A DNA stretch of 64,000 nucleotides from RYN-111 sp963760125. GTDB taxonomy: Bacteria; Actinomycetota; Actinomycetes; Mycobacteriales; SCTD01. The number at the start of each line of letters is the position of its first letter. Within the stretch, counting starts at the first letter, position 1. A program made the translations under genes and the position numbers. This document shows, piece after piece, positions 25,719 to 32,895 of this stretch. The stretch covers positions 102,609 through 166,608 of the forward strand of contig CAVXBV010000017.1 of NCBI GenBank assembly GCA_963760125.1, in the 5' to 3' direction. The notes below the pieces were generated by a model that did not search any database, was not told the origin of the DNA, and saw nothing but the letters and a program-made list of their open reading frames with translations.

Positions 25719-27281
25719 ATGCCCACCGACATCCAGGCACCGGCGATCGCCTACCTGCCGCTGCTCCCCATGCTCATCGTGTTCGGCGTTGCCGTCCTCG
25801 GCGTGCTGGTCGAGGCCTTCGTCGAGGCCCAGCACCGCCGCGTCGTCCAGCTGTCCCTCGGCGTCGCCGGTCTGCTCGGATCGCTCGGTGCCGTCTGGTA
25901 CCTCGCGGTCGACGGCACCAGCCGGCTCGTCGTCGAGTCCGCCATCGCCATCGACGGCCCGACCTTGTTCCTGCAGGGGACGCTCGCCGTCCTGGGCATC
26001 GGCAGCCTGCTGCTGCTGTCCGAGCGCCGCCTTGACGGCAGCGGCGGCCCCGTCGTCAGCCAGGCCGCCAGCCTGCCCGGCTCGAAGGACGACCTGTCGC
26101 TCGCCGACTCCGGTCTCATGCAGACCGAGGTCTACCCGCTGGCGATGTTCGCCCTGGGCGGGATGATGCTGTTCCCGGCGTGCAACAACCTGCTGCTGGC
26201 CTTCGTCGCGCTCGAGGTCCTGTCGCTGCCGCTGTACCTGATGGCCGGCCTGGCGCGTCGCCGGCGGCTGCTGAGCCAGGAGGCGGCGGTCAAGTACTTC
26301 CTGCTCGGCGCCTTCGCCTCGGCCTTCTTCCTGTACGGCGTCGCGATGCTCTACGGCTACGCCGGCAGCGTCGACCTCGGCGACATCCGCGACGCCACAG
26401 CCACCACCTCCGGCAAGGACACCTACCTGTTCCTCGGCATCGCGATGCTGGCGATCGGTCTGCTGTTCAAGATCGGCGCGGCGCCCTTCCAGGCGTGGAC
26501 GCCCGACGTCTACCAGGGCAGCCCCACGCCGGTCACCGCGATGATGGCCGCCTGCACGAAGGTCGCCGCGTTCGGTGCGCTGCTCCGCATCTTCTACGTT
26601 GCCTTCGGCACCACGCAGTGGACGTGGAAGCCGATGATCACCGGTGTCGCGATCCTGACGATGCTGGTGGGCGCGATCGTGGCGGTTACGCAGACCGACG
26701 TGAAGCGGATGCTGGCCTACTCCTCGGTGGCCCACACCGGCTTCATCCTCGTCGCGCTCGGCGGGCTGTCGGCCACGGGTGCCGGGAGCAAGGACGGGCT
26801 GTCCGGCTCGCTGTTCTACCTGTTCACCTACGGCTTCACGACCATCGCGGCGTTCGCCGTCGTCGGCCTCGTGCGCGACAGCACGGGCGAGGCCTCCCAC
26901 CTCGCGCAGTGGGCGGGTCTGGGCAAGCGCAGCCCGCTCGTGGCCGGCGTGTTCGCGTTCCTCCTGCTGGCCCTTGCGGGCATTCCGCTGACCAGCGGGT
27001 TCGTGGCCAAGTTCGCCGTGTTCAAGGCGGCCTTCGAGGGCGACGCGATCGTGCTGGTGATCGTGGGTGTCCTGGCGAGCGCGATCACGGCCTTCTTCTA
27101 CGCCCGGGTCATCGTGCTGATGTTCTTCCAGGAGCCGGCCGCGGACGGTCCCACCGTGGCGATCCCCAGCGCCTACACCGCCATCACCATCGCGCTCGGC
27201 CTGGCCGTCACGGTCATCCTGGGCGTGCTGCCGCAGCCGGTGCTCGACCTGGCTGACCAGGCTGCGACCTTCGTCCGGTGA
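25719..27281 (+). CDS. nuoN: NADH-quinone oxidoreductase subunit N
   Basis: A 520-residue antiporter-like subunit and the last gene of the nuoA-N set. FVALEVLSLPLYLMAGLAR, FKIGAAPFQAWTPDVYQGSP, TDVKRMLAYSSVAHTGFILV and LLALAGIPLTSGFVAKFAVF identify it. About 14 helices. ATG start 9 bp after nuoM; its stop overlaps the next gene (GTGA), so translation continues into the quinone-tail gene. Confidence 0.97.
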   Translation: MPTDIQAPAIAYLPLLPMLIVFGVAVLGVLVEAFVEAQHRRVVQLSLGVAGLLGSLGAVWYLAVDGTSRLVVESAIAIDGPTLFLQGTLAVLGIGSLLLLSERRLDGSGGPVVSQAASLPGSKDDLSLADSGLMQTEVYPLAMFALGGMMLFPACNNLLLAFVALEVLSLPLYLMAGLARRRRLLSQEAAVKYFLLGAFASAFFLYGVAMLYGYAGSVDLGDIRDATATTSGKDTYLFLGIAMLAIGLLFKIGAAPFQAWTPDVYQGSPTPVTAMMAACTKVAAFGALLRIFYVAFGTTQWTWKPMITGVAILTMLVGAIVAVTQTDVKRMLAYSSVAHTGFILVALGGLSATGAGSKDGLSGSLFYLFTYGFTTIAAFAVVGLVRDSTGEASHLAQWAGLGKRSPLVAGVFAFLLLALAGIPLTSGFVAKFAVFKAAFEGDAIVLVIVGVLASAITAFFYARVIVLMFFQEPAADGPTVAIPSAYTAITIALGLAVTVILGVLPQPVLDLADQAATFVR

Positions 27282-28258
27282 GCACCTCCTCCGGTCTGCT
27301 CGCCGGCACCGACCCCGCCCTCAAGGCCACGGTCACCGCCGGGCTCGAGCAGGTCGAGGCGCGGCTGCGCGAGGTCGTCGAGAGCAGCCACCCGATGCTC
27401 ACCGAGGCGGCGGCGCACCTGGTCCAGGCCGGTGGGAAGCGCTTTCGTCCCCTGCTGACCCTGTTGGCCGCGGAGCTCGGCAAGGGCATCAACCCGGACG
27501 TCATCGATGCGGCGGTGGTGGTCGAGCTGACCCACCTGGCCACGCTGTACCACGACGACGTCATGGACGAGGCGGACGTCCGTCGCGGCGCCGAGAGCGC
27601 GAACCTGCGCTGGACCAACACGGTCGCGATCCTCACCGGCGACTACCTGTTCGCCCGCGCCTCCGACCTCACCGCCGGGCTCGGCACCGAGGCCACCCAC
27701 CTCCAGTCCCGGACGTTCGCCCGGCTGGTCGAGGGCCAGATCAGCGAGACCGCCGGACCCGCCGACGGCGAGGACCCCGTCGCCCACCACCTGCAGGTGC
27801 TGGCGGACAAGACCGGTTCCCTCATCGCCACCAGTGCTCGCCTCGGGGCCCTCATGGCCGGAGCGGACAGCGACGTGGTCGAGCTCCTCGCGGAGTACGG
27901 CGAGCTGATCGGCCTGGCCTTCCAGCTGTCGGACGACCTCATCGACGTGCTCAGCGACAGCGACCAGTCCGGCAAGACGCCCGGTACCGACCTGCGGGAG
28001 GGCATCGCGACGCTGCCGGTGCTGCTGGCGCGCGACGACGCCGCCCTCACCGCGGCCCTCACCGGCGACCTGTCGAGCGACGCAGCCCTCACCGAGGCCC
28101 TCGCCGCGCTGCGCGCCCACCCTGCGATGAGCCAGGCCCGCAGCACCCTGGAGCAGTACGCCGGTCGTGCGCGGACGCTTGCTGGCCGGCTTCCCGAGGG
28201 GCCAGCCCGAGACGCGCTCGAGGCGCTCACCGACTACGTCCTGGCCCGCAGCGGGTGA
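27278..28258 (+). CDS. Long-chain polyprenyl diphosphate synthase
   Basis: A 326-residue trans-isoprenyl diphosphate synthase that makes the polyprenyl tail used by MenA. GGKRFRPLLTLL, the first Asp-rich motif HDDVMDEADVRRG (D-D-x2-D) and the second LSDDLIDVLSD are all present. The residues before the first Asp motif (VVELTHLATLY) use small side chains, which fits a long-chain product; the exact length (C35-C45) cannot be read. It is coupled by GTGA overlaps both to nuoN and to the NuoB-like gene, tying quinone supply to complex I. Confidence 0.93.
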   Translation: MSTSSGLLAGTDPALKATVTAGLEQVEARLREVVESSHPMLTEAAAHLVQAGGKRFRPLLTLLAAELGKGINPDVIDAAVVVELTHLATLYHDDVMDEADVRRGAESANLRWTNTVAILTGDYLFARASDLTAGLGTEATHLQSRTFARLVEGQISETAGPADGEDPVAHHLQVLADKTGSLIATSARLGALMAGADSDVVELLAEYGELIGLAFQLSDDLIDVLSDSDQSGKTPGTDLREGIATLPVLLARDDAALTAALTGDLSSDAALTEALAALRAHPAMSQARSTLEQYAGRARTLAGRLPEGPARDALEALTDYVLARSG

Positions 28259-28665
28259 ACCGGCAGCCGACCGAGGTCGTCCTTCCCGGGGGGCGCCTGC
28301 TGCGGCTGCACCTGTTCGACCTCGGCCTCGCCTGCTGCGCCGTGGAGTTCGTCGCGGCCGCGGTGACCCCGGGGGTGGCGCTCGACACCGCCCCCGTGGA
28401 CGAGGCCAACGTGCTCGTCATCAGCGGGACCGTGACGGACGTCAGTGCGGGAGCTGCCCTCGCCCTCTACGCGCGGTTGGCCGAGCCGCGCTACGTCGTG
28501 TCGTTCGGGGCCTGCGCCAACACCGGCGGGCCGTACTGGGACAGCTACAGCGTCACCAAGGGCATCGACCAGCTGCTCCCGGTCGACGTGTGGGTCCCGG
28601 GCTGCCCGCCCCGGCCCGAGGCGCTCCTTCAGGCCCTCTCCGCGCTCGACCGGGTCCCGCGATGA
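28255..28665 (+). CDS. NuoB-like [4Fe-4S] protein (second, short copy)
   Basis: A 136-residue NuoB homologue, about 55 residues shorter than NuoB at 12.1 kb. All four N2-type ligands are kept: C27 and C28 (LACCAVEF), C87 (GACANTGG) and C117 (PGCPPRPE). The loop between C28 and C87 and the whole C-terminal extension are shortened, and the QKMAPVV-type quinone-side segment is replaced by VTDVSAGAALALYARL. It starts the three-gene NuoB/C/I-like set and is coupled to both neighbours. It resembles small subunits of complex I/group 4 hydrogenase-type assemblies; the partner is unknown. Confidence 0.85.
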   Translation: MNRQPTEVVLPGGRLLRLHLFDLGLACCAVEFVAAAVTPGVALDTAPVDEANVLVISGTVTDVSAGAALALYARLAEPRYVVSFGACANTGGPYWDSYSVTKGIDQLLPVDVWVPGCPPRPEALLQALSALDRVPR

Positions 28666-29156
28666 GGGAGGTCGCCCGTGCGGAGTGGGTCACCGAGGTG
28701 ACCGCGCTGCGTGCCGCGGGGGCGTCGTTCTTCGACGTGCTCACCGCGGTCGACCTCGGCGACGAGGGGTTCGGCGTCGTCCTTCACCTGTGGGACCCCG
28801 TGGCCCGCAGCGGCTACCTGCTTCGCACGACCTGCCCGCGCGAGGACCCGGCCGTCCCCACGCTGGTGGACGTGTTCGCCGGCGCCGCATGGCACGAGCG
28901 CGCCGCGGCTGAGCTGTTCGGGATCGCCTTCACCGGCCACGCGACGACCCGGCTGCTGCTCAGCGAGAGCTTCGAGGGCCACCCGCTGCGCAAGGACGTC
29001 GTTCTGGCGTCCCGCAGCGCTCGTCCCTGGCCGGGGCTCAAGGAGCCCGGGGAGTCCGACGCCGACCTCGCGCCCCCCACGGGTCCCACGGCCGCGGGAC
29101 GACCCCGACGCCGGCTGCAGCCACCGGGGACCGACCAGACGTGGGGCCAGCGGTGA
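28662..29156 (+). CDS. NuoC-like protein (second copy)
   Basis: A 164-residue homologue of the complex I 30-kDa subunit. WHERAAAELFGIAFTGH aligns with the NuoC signature (EREAYDMFGIVYDGH), and GHPLRKDVVLASRSARPW matches its C-terminal RKDYP segment. It lacks the long N-terminal extension of NuoC at 12.7 kb and ends in a Pro/Gly/Arg-rich tail. ATG start overlaps the preceding stop. It would bridge the NuoB-like and NuoI-like proteins in an electron-transfer arm. Confidence 0.83.
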   Translation: MREVARAEWVTEVTALRAAGASFFDVLTAVDLGDEGFGVVLHLWDPVARSGYLLRTTCPREDPAVPTLVDVFAGAAWHERAAAELFGIAFTGHATTRLLLSESFEGHPLRKDVVLASRSARPWPGLKEPGESDADLAPPTGPTAAGRPRRRLQPPGTDQTWGQR

Positions 29157-29581
29157 CGGTCTCGCCGTACGCCGCGGGACTGGCGGCCCTGCGCGCGGCA
29201 CAGGGCGCGATCCCGGAGCGCTCCCGCGGGGTGATCGCGCTCGACCCGGCCGCCTGCACCTCCTGCATGCTCTGCGCCCGGGAGTGCCCGGACTGGTGCA
29301 TCGAGATCGACAGCCACAAGCAGACGGTTCCGCCGGAGACCCCACGCGGTCGTCCGCGGGTCGTGCACGTCCTGGACCGGTTCGCGATCGACTACGGGCT
29401 CTGCCTGTGGTGCGGCATCTGCATCGAGGTGTGCCCGTTCGACGCGCTGTTCTGGTCGCCGGAGCTCCCGCCGGCGGGACTCGCGGCCGTCGACCTGGTG
29501 CACGAGAAGGAGCAGCTGGCGGGCTGGCTGGCGGGGGCTCCGCGCGCGGGAACGCCCGACGGTCCGGCAGCGTTGAACTGA
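29153..29581 (+). CDS. NuoI-like 2[4Fe-4S] ferredoxin (second copy)
   Basis: A 142-residue protein with two full [4Fe-4S] motifs, CTSCMLCARECPDWCIEI and CLWCGICIEVCPFDALFW, separated by about 47 residues. This is the NuoI layout with a divergent sequence. The GTG at 29153 overlaps the previous stop as GTGA; a GTG at 29141 would add four residues and a 16-bp overlap, so the former is preferred. With the NuoB-like protein it could provide a three-cluster electron wire. No D-, H- or catalytic subunit follows; htpX comes next. Confidence 0.84.
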   Translation: MTVSPYAAGLAALRAAQGAIPERSRGVIALDPAACTSCMLCARECPDWCIEIDSHKQTVPPETPRGRPRVVHVLDRFAIDYGLCLWCGICIEVCPFDALFWSPELPPAGLAAVDLVHEKEQLAGWLAGAPRAGTPDGPAALN

Positions 29582-29608
29582 GCGCACGACCACGAGGAGG
29601 TGACCCAG

Positions 29609-30487
29609 GTGCACAAGCACCACAACGGACTGCGCACCGCTGTCCTGCTCGGCGGGCTGTCCAGCCTGCTGCTGCTGGCTGGCGGCGCCCTGGGCGGTCG
29701 CGGTGGCATGGTCATCGCGCTGTTCATCGCGTTCGGGATGAACGGCTACGCGTACTTCAACAGCGACAAGCTGGCGCTCCGCTCGATGGGGGCGCAGCCG
29801 GTCACCCGTGAGCAGGCCCCCGAGCTGTACGTCATCGTGGAAGAGCTCGCGACGAAGATGCAGATCCCCATGCCGTCGTTGCACATCAGCCCCACGGCCG
29901 CTCCCAACGCGTTCGCCACCGGCCGCAACCCCGAGCACGCTGCGGTGTGCTGCACCACGGGGATCCTGGAGATCCTCGACCGGCGCGAGCTGCGGGCGGT
30001 GCTGGCCCACGAGCTCGCCCACGTCGGGAACCGCGACATCCTCATCAGCTCCGTCGCCGCCACCGTCGCGACCGCCATCACGTTCATGGCCCAGATGGCG
30101 CAGTTCGCCGCGATCTTCGGCGGCGGGCGCGACAACGAGGACCGCAACCCGATCGGGATGCTCGCCTTCGCCTTCCTCGGCCCCATGGCGGCCGGAGTGA
30201 TCCAGATGGCGATCAGCCGGAGTCGGGAGTACCAAGCCGACGCGACCGGCGCCGAGGTCTCCGGAGACCCCCTCGGGTTGGCCAGCGCCCTGCACAAGCT
30301 CGAGCTGGGGGTGGCCGCCCGACCGCTGGTCGACGATCCCAAGCTCGCGCCGACCAGCTCCCTGATGATCGCCAACCCGTTCCGGGGCGGTGGCGTCACG
30401 AAGCTGTTCAGCACCCACCCGCCGATGGCCGACCGCATCGCGCGGCTCGAGGCGATGGCCGTTCAGTACCGCGAGCCCACTCCCTAG
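29609..30487 (+). CDS. htpX: Membrane zinc protease HtpX
   Basis: A 292-residue M48B metalloprotease involved in membrane protein quality control. Zinc site HELAH lies in AVLAHELAHVGNRD, and the third ligand is the Glu in SRSREYQADATGAEV. Two N-terminal hydrophobic segments and two central ones anchor it. The GTG at 29609 (VHKHHNGLRTA) has GAGGAGG 8 nt upstream; the GTG at 29600 overlaps that ribosome site and is less likely. It follows the NuoI-like gene by 27 bp. Confidence 0.93.
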   Translation: MHKHHNGLRTAVLLGGLSSLLLLAGGALGGRGGMVIALFIAFGMNGYAYFNSDKLALRSMGAQPVTREQAPELYVIVEELATKMQIPMPSLHISPTAAPNAFATGRNPEHAAVCCTTGILEILDRRELRAVLAHELAHVGNRDILISSVAATVATAITFMAQMAQFAAIFGGGRDNEDRNPIGMLAFAFLGPMAAGVIQMAISRSREYQADATGAEVSGDPLGLASALHKLELGVAARPLVDDPKLAPTSSLMIANPFRGGGVTKLFSTHPPMADRIARLEAMAVQYREPTP

Positions 30488-30621
30488 CAGCCACGAAGGT
30501 CCTCAGCCTGACCCCTGAGCATCGCCGGCCGCGCTCCCCCCTTGCGCGAGCTGACGAGAACGCCGGCGTCTGTCGTCCCCCCGCGGCAGGCGTCGGCCTC
30601 GTCGTGCGCTGCGGGCCCGGC

Positions 30622-31110
30622 CTACCGGTAGTTGGTGAACTGGATCGCGAAGTCCAGGTCCTGGCCCTTCAGCAGCGCCATCACCGTCTGCAGGTCGTCC
30701 TTCTTCTTGCCGCTCACCCGCAGCTGCTCGCCCTGGATCTGCGCCTGCACGCCCTTGGGGCCCTCCTCGCGGATGATCTTCGAGACCTTCTTGGCGTTCT
30801 CCATGCTGATGCCCTCGGAGACCTTCGCGGTGAGGCGGTACTCCTTGCCGGACTGCTGCGGCTCACCCGCCTCGAGGGTCTTGAGAGAGATCTGCCGCTT
30901 GACCAGCTTCTCCTTGAACACGTCGAGCAGGGCGGCGCAGCGCTCCTCGGCCGAGGCCTTGATGACGATGTCCTCACCGGACCAGGCGATCTCTGCTCCG
31001 GTGCCCTTGAAGTCGTACCGGGTCGCGGCCTCCTTGGCGGCCTGGTTGACCGCGTTGTCGACCTCCTGCCGGTCGACCTTGCTCACGATGTCGAACGACG
31101 GATCCGCCAC
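30622..31110 (-). CDS. yajQ: YajQ family nucleotide-binding protein
   Basis: A 162-residue UPF0234/YajQ protein. SFDIVSKVDRQEVDNAVNQA at the start and the RYDFKGTGAEIAW, GKEYRLTAKVSEG and KVSKIIREEGPKGVQAQI segments are diagnostic. Members in Xanthomonas bind cyclic di-GMP; that role is not established for actinobacteria. GTG start with GAGGAG about 7 nt upstream. It converges on htpX across a 134-bp gap and is divergent from tRNA-Tyr. Confidence 0.94.
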   Translation of the reverse strand: MADPSFDIVSKVDRQEVDNAVNQAAKEAATRYDFKGTGAEIAWSGEDIVIKASAEERCAALLDVFKEKLVKRQISLKTLEAGEPQQSGKEYRLTAKVSEGISMENAKKVSKIIREEGPKGVQAQIQGEQLRVSGKKKDDLQTVMALLKGQDLDFAIQFTNYR

Positions 31111-31158
31111 GTTGTGCTCCTCGAGGGTCGGCTTCGGCTACGATCTCCCACTGCACGA

Positions 31159-31243
31159 GGCGGGTTGCCCGAGTGGTCAATGGGAGCGGACTGTAAATCC
31201 GTCGGCTTAGCCTACGAAGGTTCAAACCCTTCACCCGCCACCA
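31159..31243 (+). tRNA. tRNA-Tyr (GTA)
   Basis: Acceptor stem GGCGGGT pairs with ACCCGCC; CCA is encoded at 31241-31243. The anticodon loop CTGTAAA gives GTA, and a long variable arm (class II) follows, as in bacterial tRNA-Tyr. A TACGAT -10-like hexamer lies at 31139-31144. Confidence 0.96.
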
Positions 31244-31248
31244 GTGCC

Positions 31249-31280
31249 CCGCAGCCCCGGTCCACGGACCGGGGCTGCGG
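31249..31280 (+). terminator. Hairpin terminator after tRNA-Tyr
   Basis: CCGCAGCCCCGGTCC and its exact complement GGACCGGGGCTGCGG are separated by AC, giving a perfect GC-rich stem of about 14 bp with a four-base loop, six bases after the tRNA. There is no T-run, as is common for high-GC actinobacterial terminators. Confidence 0.75.
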
Positions 31281-31364
31281 CGTCTGGCCTGCCCACGGCG
31301 GTGCGGACGCTCGCTCGGCCCGACGTGCCGGGGCGCAGAACGTGTACGCTCTTCCCGGTCTGAC

Positions 31365-31440
31365 GCCCCTTTAGCTCAGTCGGCAGAGCGTCTCCATGGT
31401 AAGGAGAAGGTCTACGGTTCGATTCCGTAAAGGGGCTCCA
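31365..31440 (+). tRNA. tRNA-Thr (GGT)
   Basis: Acceptor GCCCCTT pairs with AAGGGGC; the anticodon stem TCTCC/GGAGA encloses loop ATGGTAA with anticodon GGT. CCA is encoded. It is followed by tRNA-Met and rpmG, the standard actinobacterial order. TACGCT at 31345-31350 is a candidate -10 box. Confidence 0.96.
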
Positions 31441-31496
31441 CCCTCACGCGTCTGGCCCCGTCTCCCGAGGCCAGGCGCGAGGGGCGCACCACCCCG

Positions 31497-31569
31497 GGCG
31501 GTGTAGCTCAGCTGGCAGAGCAAGCGACTCATAATCGCTGTGTCACCGGTTCAAGTCCGGTCATCGCTA
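31497..31569 (+). tRNA. tRNA-Met (CAT), elongator type
   Basis: The anticodon stem AGCGA/TCGCT encloses loop CTCATAA with anticodon CAT; the T arm is ACCGG-TTCAAGT-CCGGT. The acceptor GGCGGTG pairs with CATCGCT, with G-U wobbles at the first and fifth pairs. CCA is not encoded (CAA follows the discriminator A). Position next to tRNA-Thr and rpmG favours elongator Met over lysidine-type Ile. Confidence 0.92.
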
Positions 31570-31695
31570 CAAGCAGCACCCGGCTCGACCGCACGCCCAC
31601 GCGAGGCCAAGGCCCGTTCCGGTAGCCTTGACCCGAGTTGGGTGCGCACCACCTCCGAGCACCACCCCTCGACCTGAAAGCGCAGGACCTCCCGC

Positions 31696-31860
31696 ATGGC
31701 CGCCACTGACGTCCGCCCGAAGATCACGCTGGCCTGCCAGGACTGCAAGCACCGCAACTACATCACCAAGAAGAACCGGCGCAACGACCCCGACCGGCTC
31801 GAGCTGAAGAAGTTCTGCCCCAACTGCCGCGCGCACACCGAGCACAAGGAAACGCGCTAG
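31696..31860 (+). CDS. rpmG: 50S ribosomal protein L33
   Basis: A 54-residue ribosomal protein, too short to stand out among long ORFs. The sequence MAATDVRPKITLACQDCKHR opens it, YITKKNRRNDPDRLELKKF follows, and it ends in CPNCRAHTEHKETR. The two CxxC pairs (CQDC, CPNC) form a zinc ribbon, so this is the zinc-containing C+ form. It directly follows the tRNA-Thr/tRNA-Met pair. TAGCCT at 31623-31628 may be its -10 box. Confidence 0.97.
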   Translation: MAATDVRPKITLACQDCKHRNYITKKNRRNDPDRLELKKFCPNCRAHTEHKETR

Positions 31861-31942
31861 CCGTTCGCCGTACGACCCGAGCCGGTTCTCCTCAGGAGGA
31901 CCGGTTCTCGTCGTTCCTGGGGCGCTCCGCTACCGTCGCCGC

Positions 31943-32407
31943 ATGCCCCTGAACCGTGCCTTCATCGGCCGCAGCGCCGCGTCGAAGCAACCCTTCGAAG
32001 TGACCCGGAACGACATCCGGCGCTTCGCCCTCGCCATCGGCGACAGCAACCCGGTCTACCTCGATCCGGAGGCCGCGAAGGCCCTGGGCCACAAGGATGT
32101 CGTGGCGCCCCCGACCTTCCTCATCTCGGCGAGCACCGGCGACGCCGGTGGCGGCTTCATCGGGGACCCCGAACTCGGTCTGGAGTACGCGATGGTCGTG
32201 CACGGGGAGGAGCGCTTCGCCTTCCACCGGCCGGTGTGCGCCGGGGACGTGCTCGACAGCATCACGACCATCGCCGACATCCAGGACAAGGGCCGCAACG
32301 AGACGATGACGCTGGTCACCGAGGTGTCCTGCCGCGGCGAGGCCGTCGCCACGGTCACGAACACCATCGTCAGCCGCGGTACCGCCGCCGTCACGAAGGA
32401 GGCCTGA
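31943..32407 (+). CDS. hadA: HadA-type (non-catalytic) hotdog subunit of (3R)-hydroxyacyl-ACP dehydratase
   Basis: A 154-residue UPF0336/HadA-like hotdog protein. The hydratase-2 motif normally ends in a catalytic His, but here reads GDSNPVYLDPEAA with Tyr in that position, so this subunit should be structural, as HadA is in Mycobacterium tuberculosis. APPTFLISAS and the rest of the fold match. It pairs with hadB one base downstream. In mycobacteria HadAB dehydrates FAS-II intermediates for mycolates; the substrate here is unknown. Confidence 0.88.
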   Translation: MPLNRAFIGRSAASKQPFEVTRNDIRRFALAIGDSNPVYLDPEAAKALGHKDVVAPPTFLISASTGDAGGGFIGDPELGLEYAMVVHGEERFAFHRPVCAGDVLDSITTIADIQDKGRNETMTLVTEVSCRGEAVATVTNTIVSRGTAAVTKEA

Positions 32408-32408
32408 C

Positions 32409-32828
32409 ATGCCCGCACTGTCCGAGGTCACCGTCGGCACGGAGCTCCCCGCGCGGCAGTTCGTCCTCCAGCGCGCGAACCTGGTGCAGTACGCCGGGGC
32501 GAGCGGCGACTTCAACGTCATCCACTGGAACGAGCGGGTCGCCAAGGCCGTCGGACTGCCGAACGTCATCGCCCACGGGATGCTCACCATGGCGACCGCC
32601 GGCCGCGTCGTCACCGACTGGGTCGGCGATCCCGGTCGAGTCGTGGAGTACGGCGTGCGCTTCAGCCGCCCCGTCGTCGTCGAGGACGACGACCAGGGCG
32701 CCACCGTGACGGTCAGCGGCGTCGTCGAGGCCGTGAACGACGACGGGACCGTGGTCGTGGCCCTCACCGCCACGGTGGGCGAGGAGAAGGTCCTCATGGG
32801 GGCCAAGGCGACGGTCCGGCTCTCCTGA
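32409..32828 (+). CDS. hadB: HadB-type catalytic hotdog subunit (MaoC-like dehydratase)
   Basis: A 139-residue MaoC-like hotdog protein with the hydratase dyad D34 and H39 in GDFNVIHWNE, followed by GLPNVIAHGMLTMA. It is the active half of the HadAB heterodimer. The ATG lies one base after the hadA stop. No hadC follows; an acyl-CoA ligase gene comes next instead. Confidence 0.9.
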   Translation: MPALSEVTVGTELPARQFVLQRANLVQYAGASGDFNVIHWNERVAKAVGLPNVIAHGMLTMATAGRVVTDWVGDPGRVVEYGVRFSRPVVVEDDDQGATVTVSGVVEAVNDDGTVVVALTATVGEEKVLMGAKATVRLS

Positions 32829-32895
32829 GCCGACCGGGCGTGTTGCAGGAGTGACGGGGGTCACGTAGGAAGGAGCCCCCAAGCCCGGAGGCCCC

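Noticed and set aside
28255..29581. A [NiFe]-hydrogenase or formate hydrogenlyase operon
   Set aside because: The subunits are similar, but no large catalytic subunit with CxxC nickel ligands and no maturation genes are present.
30540..30615. Terminator between htpX and yajQ
   Set aside because: Only a short ACGCCGGCGT palindrome was found, not enough for a terminator call.
31497..31569. Initiator tRNA-fMet
   Set aside because: The anticodon stem lacks the three consecutive G-C pairs of initiators and the gene context is that of the elongator tRNA.
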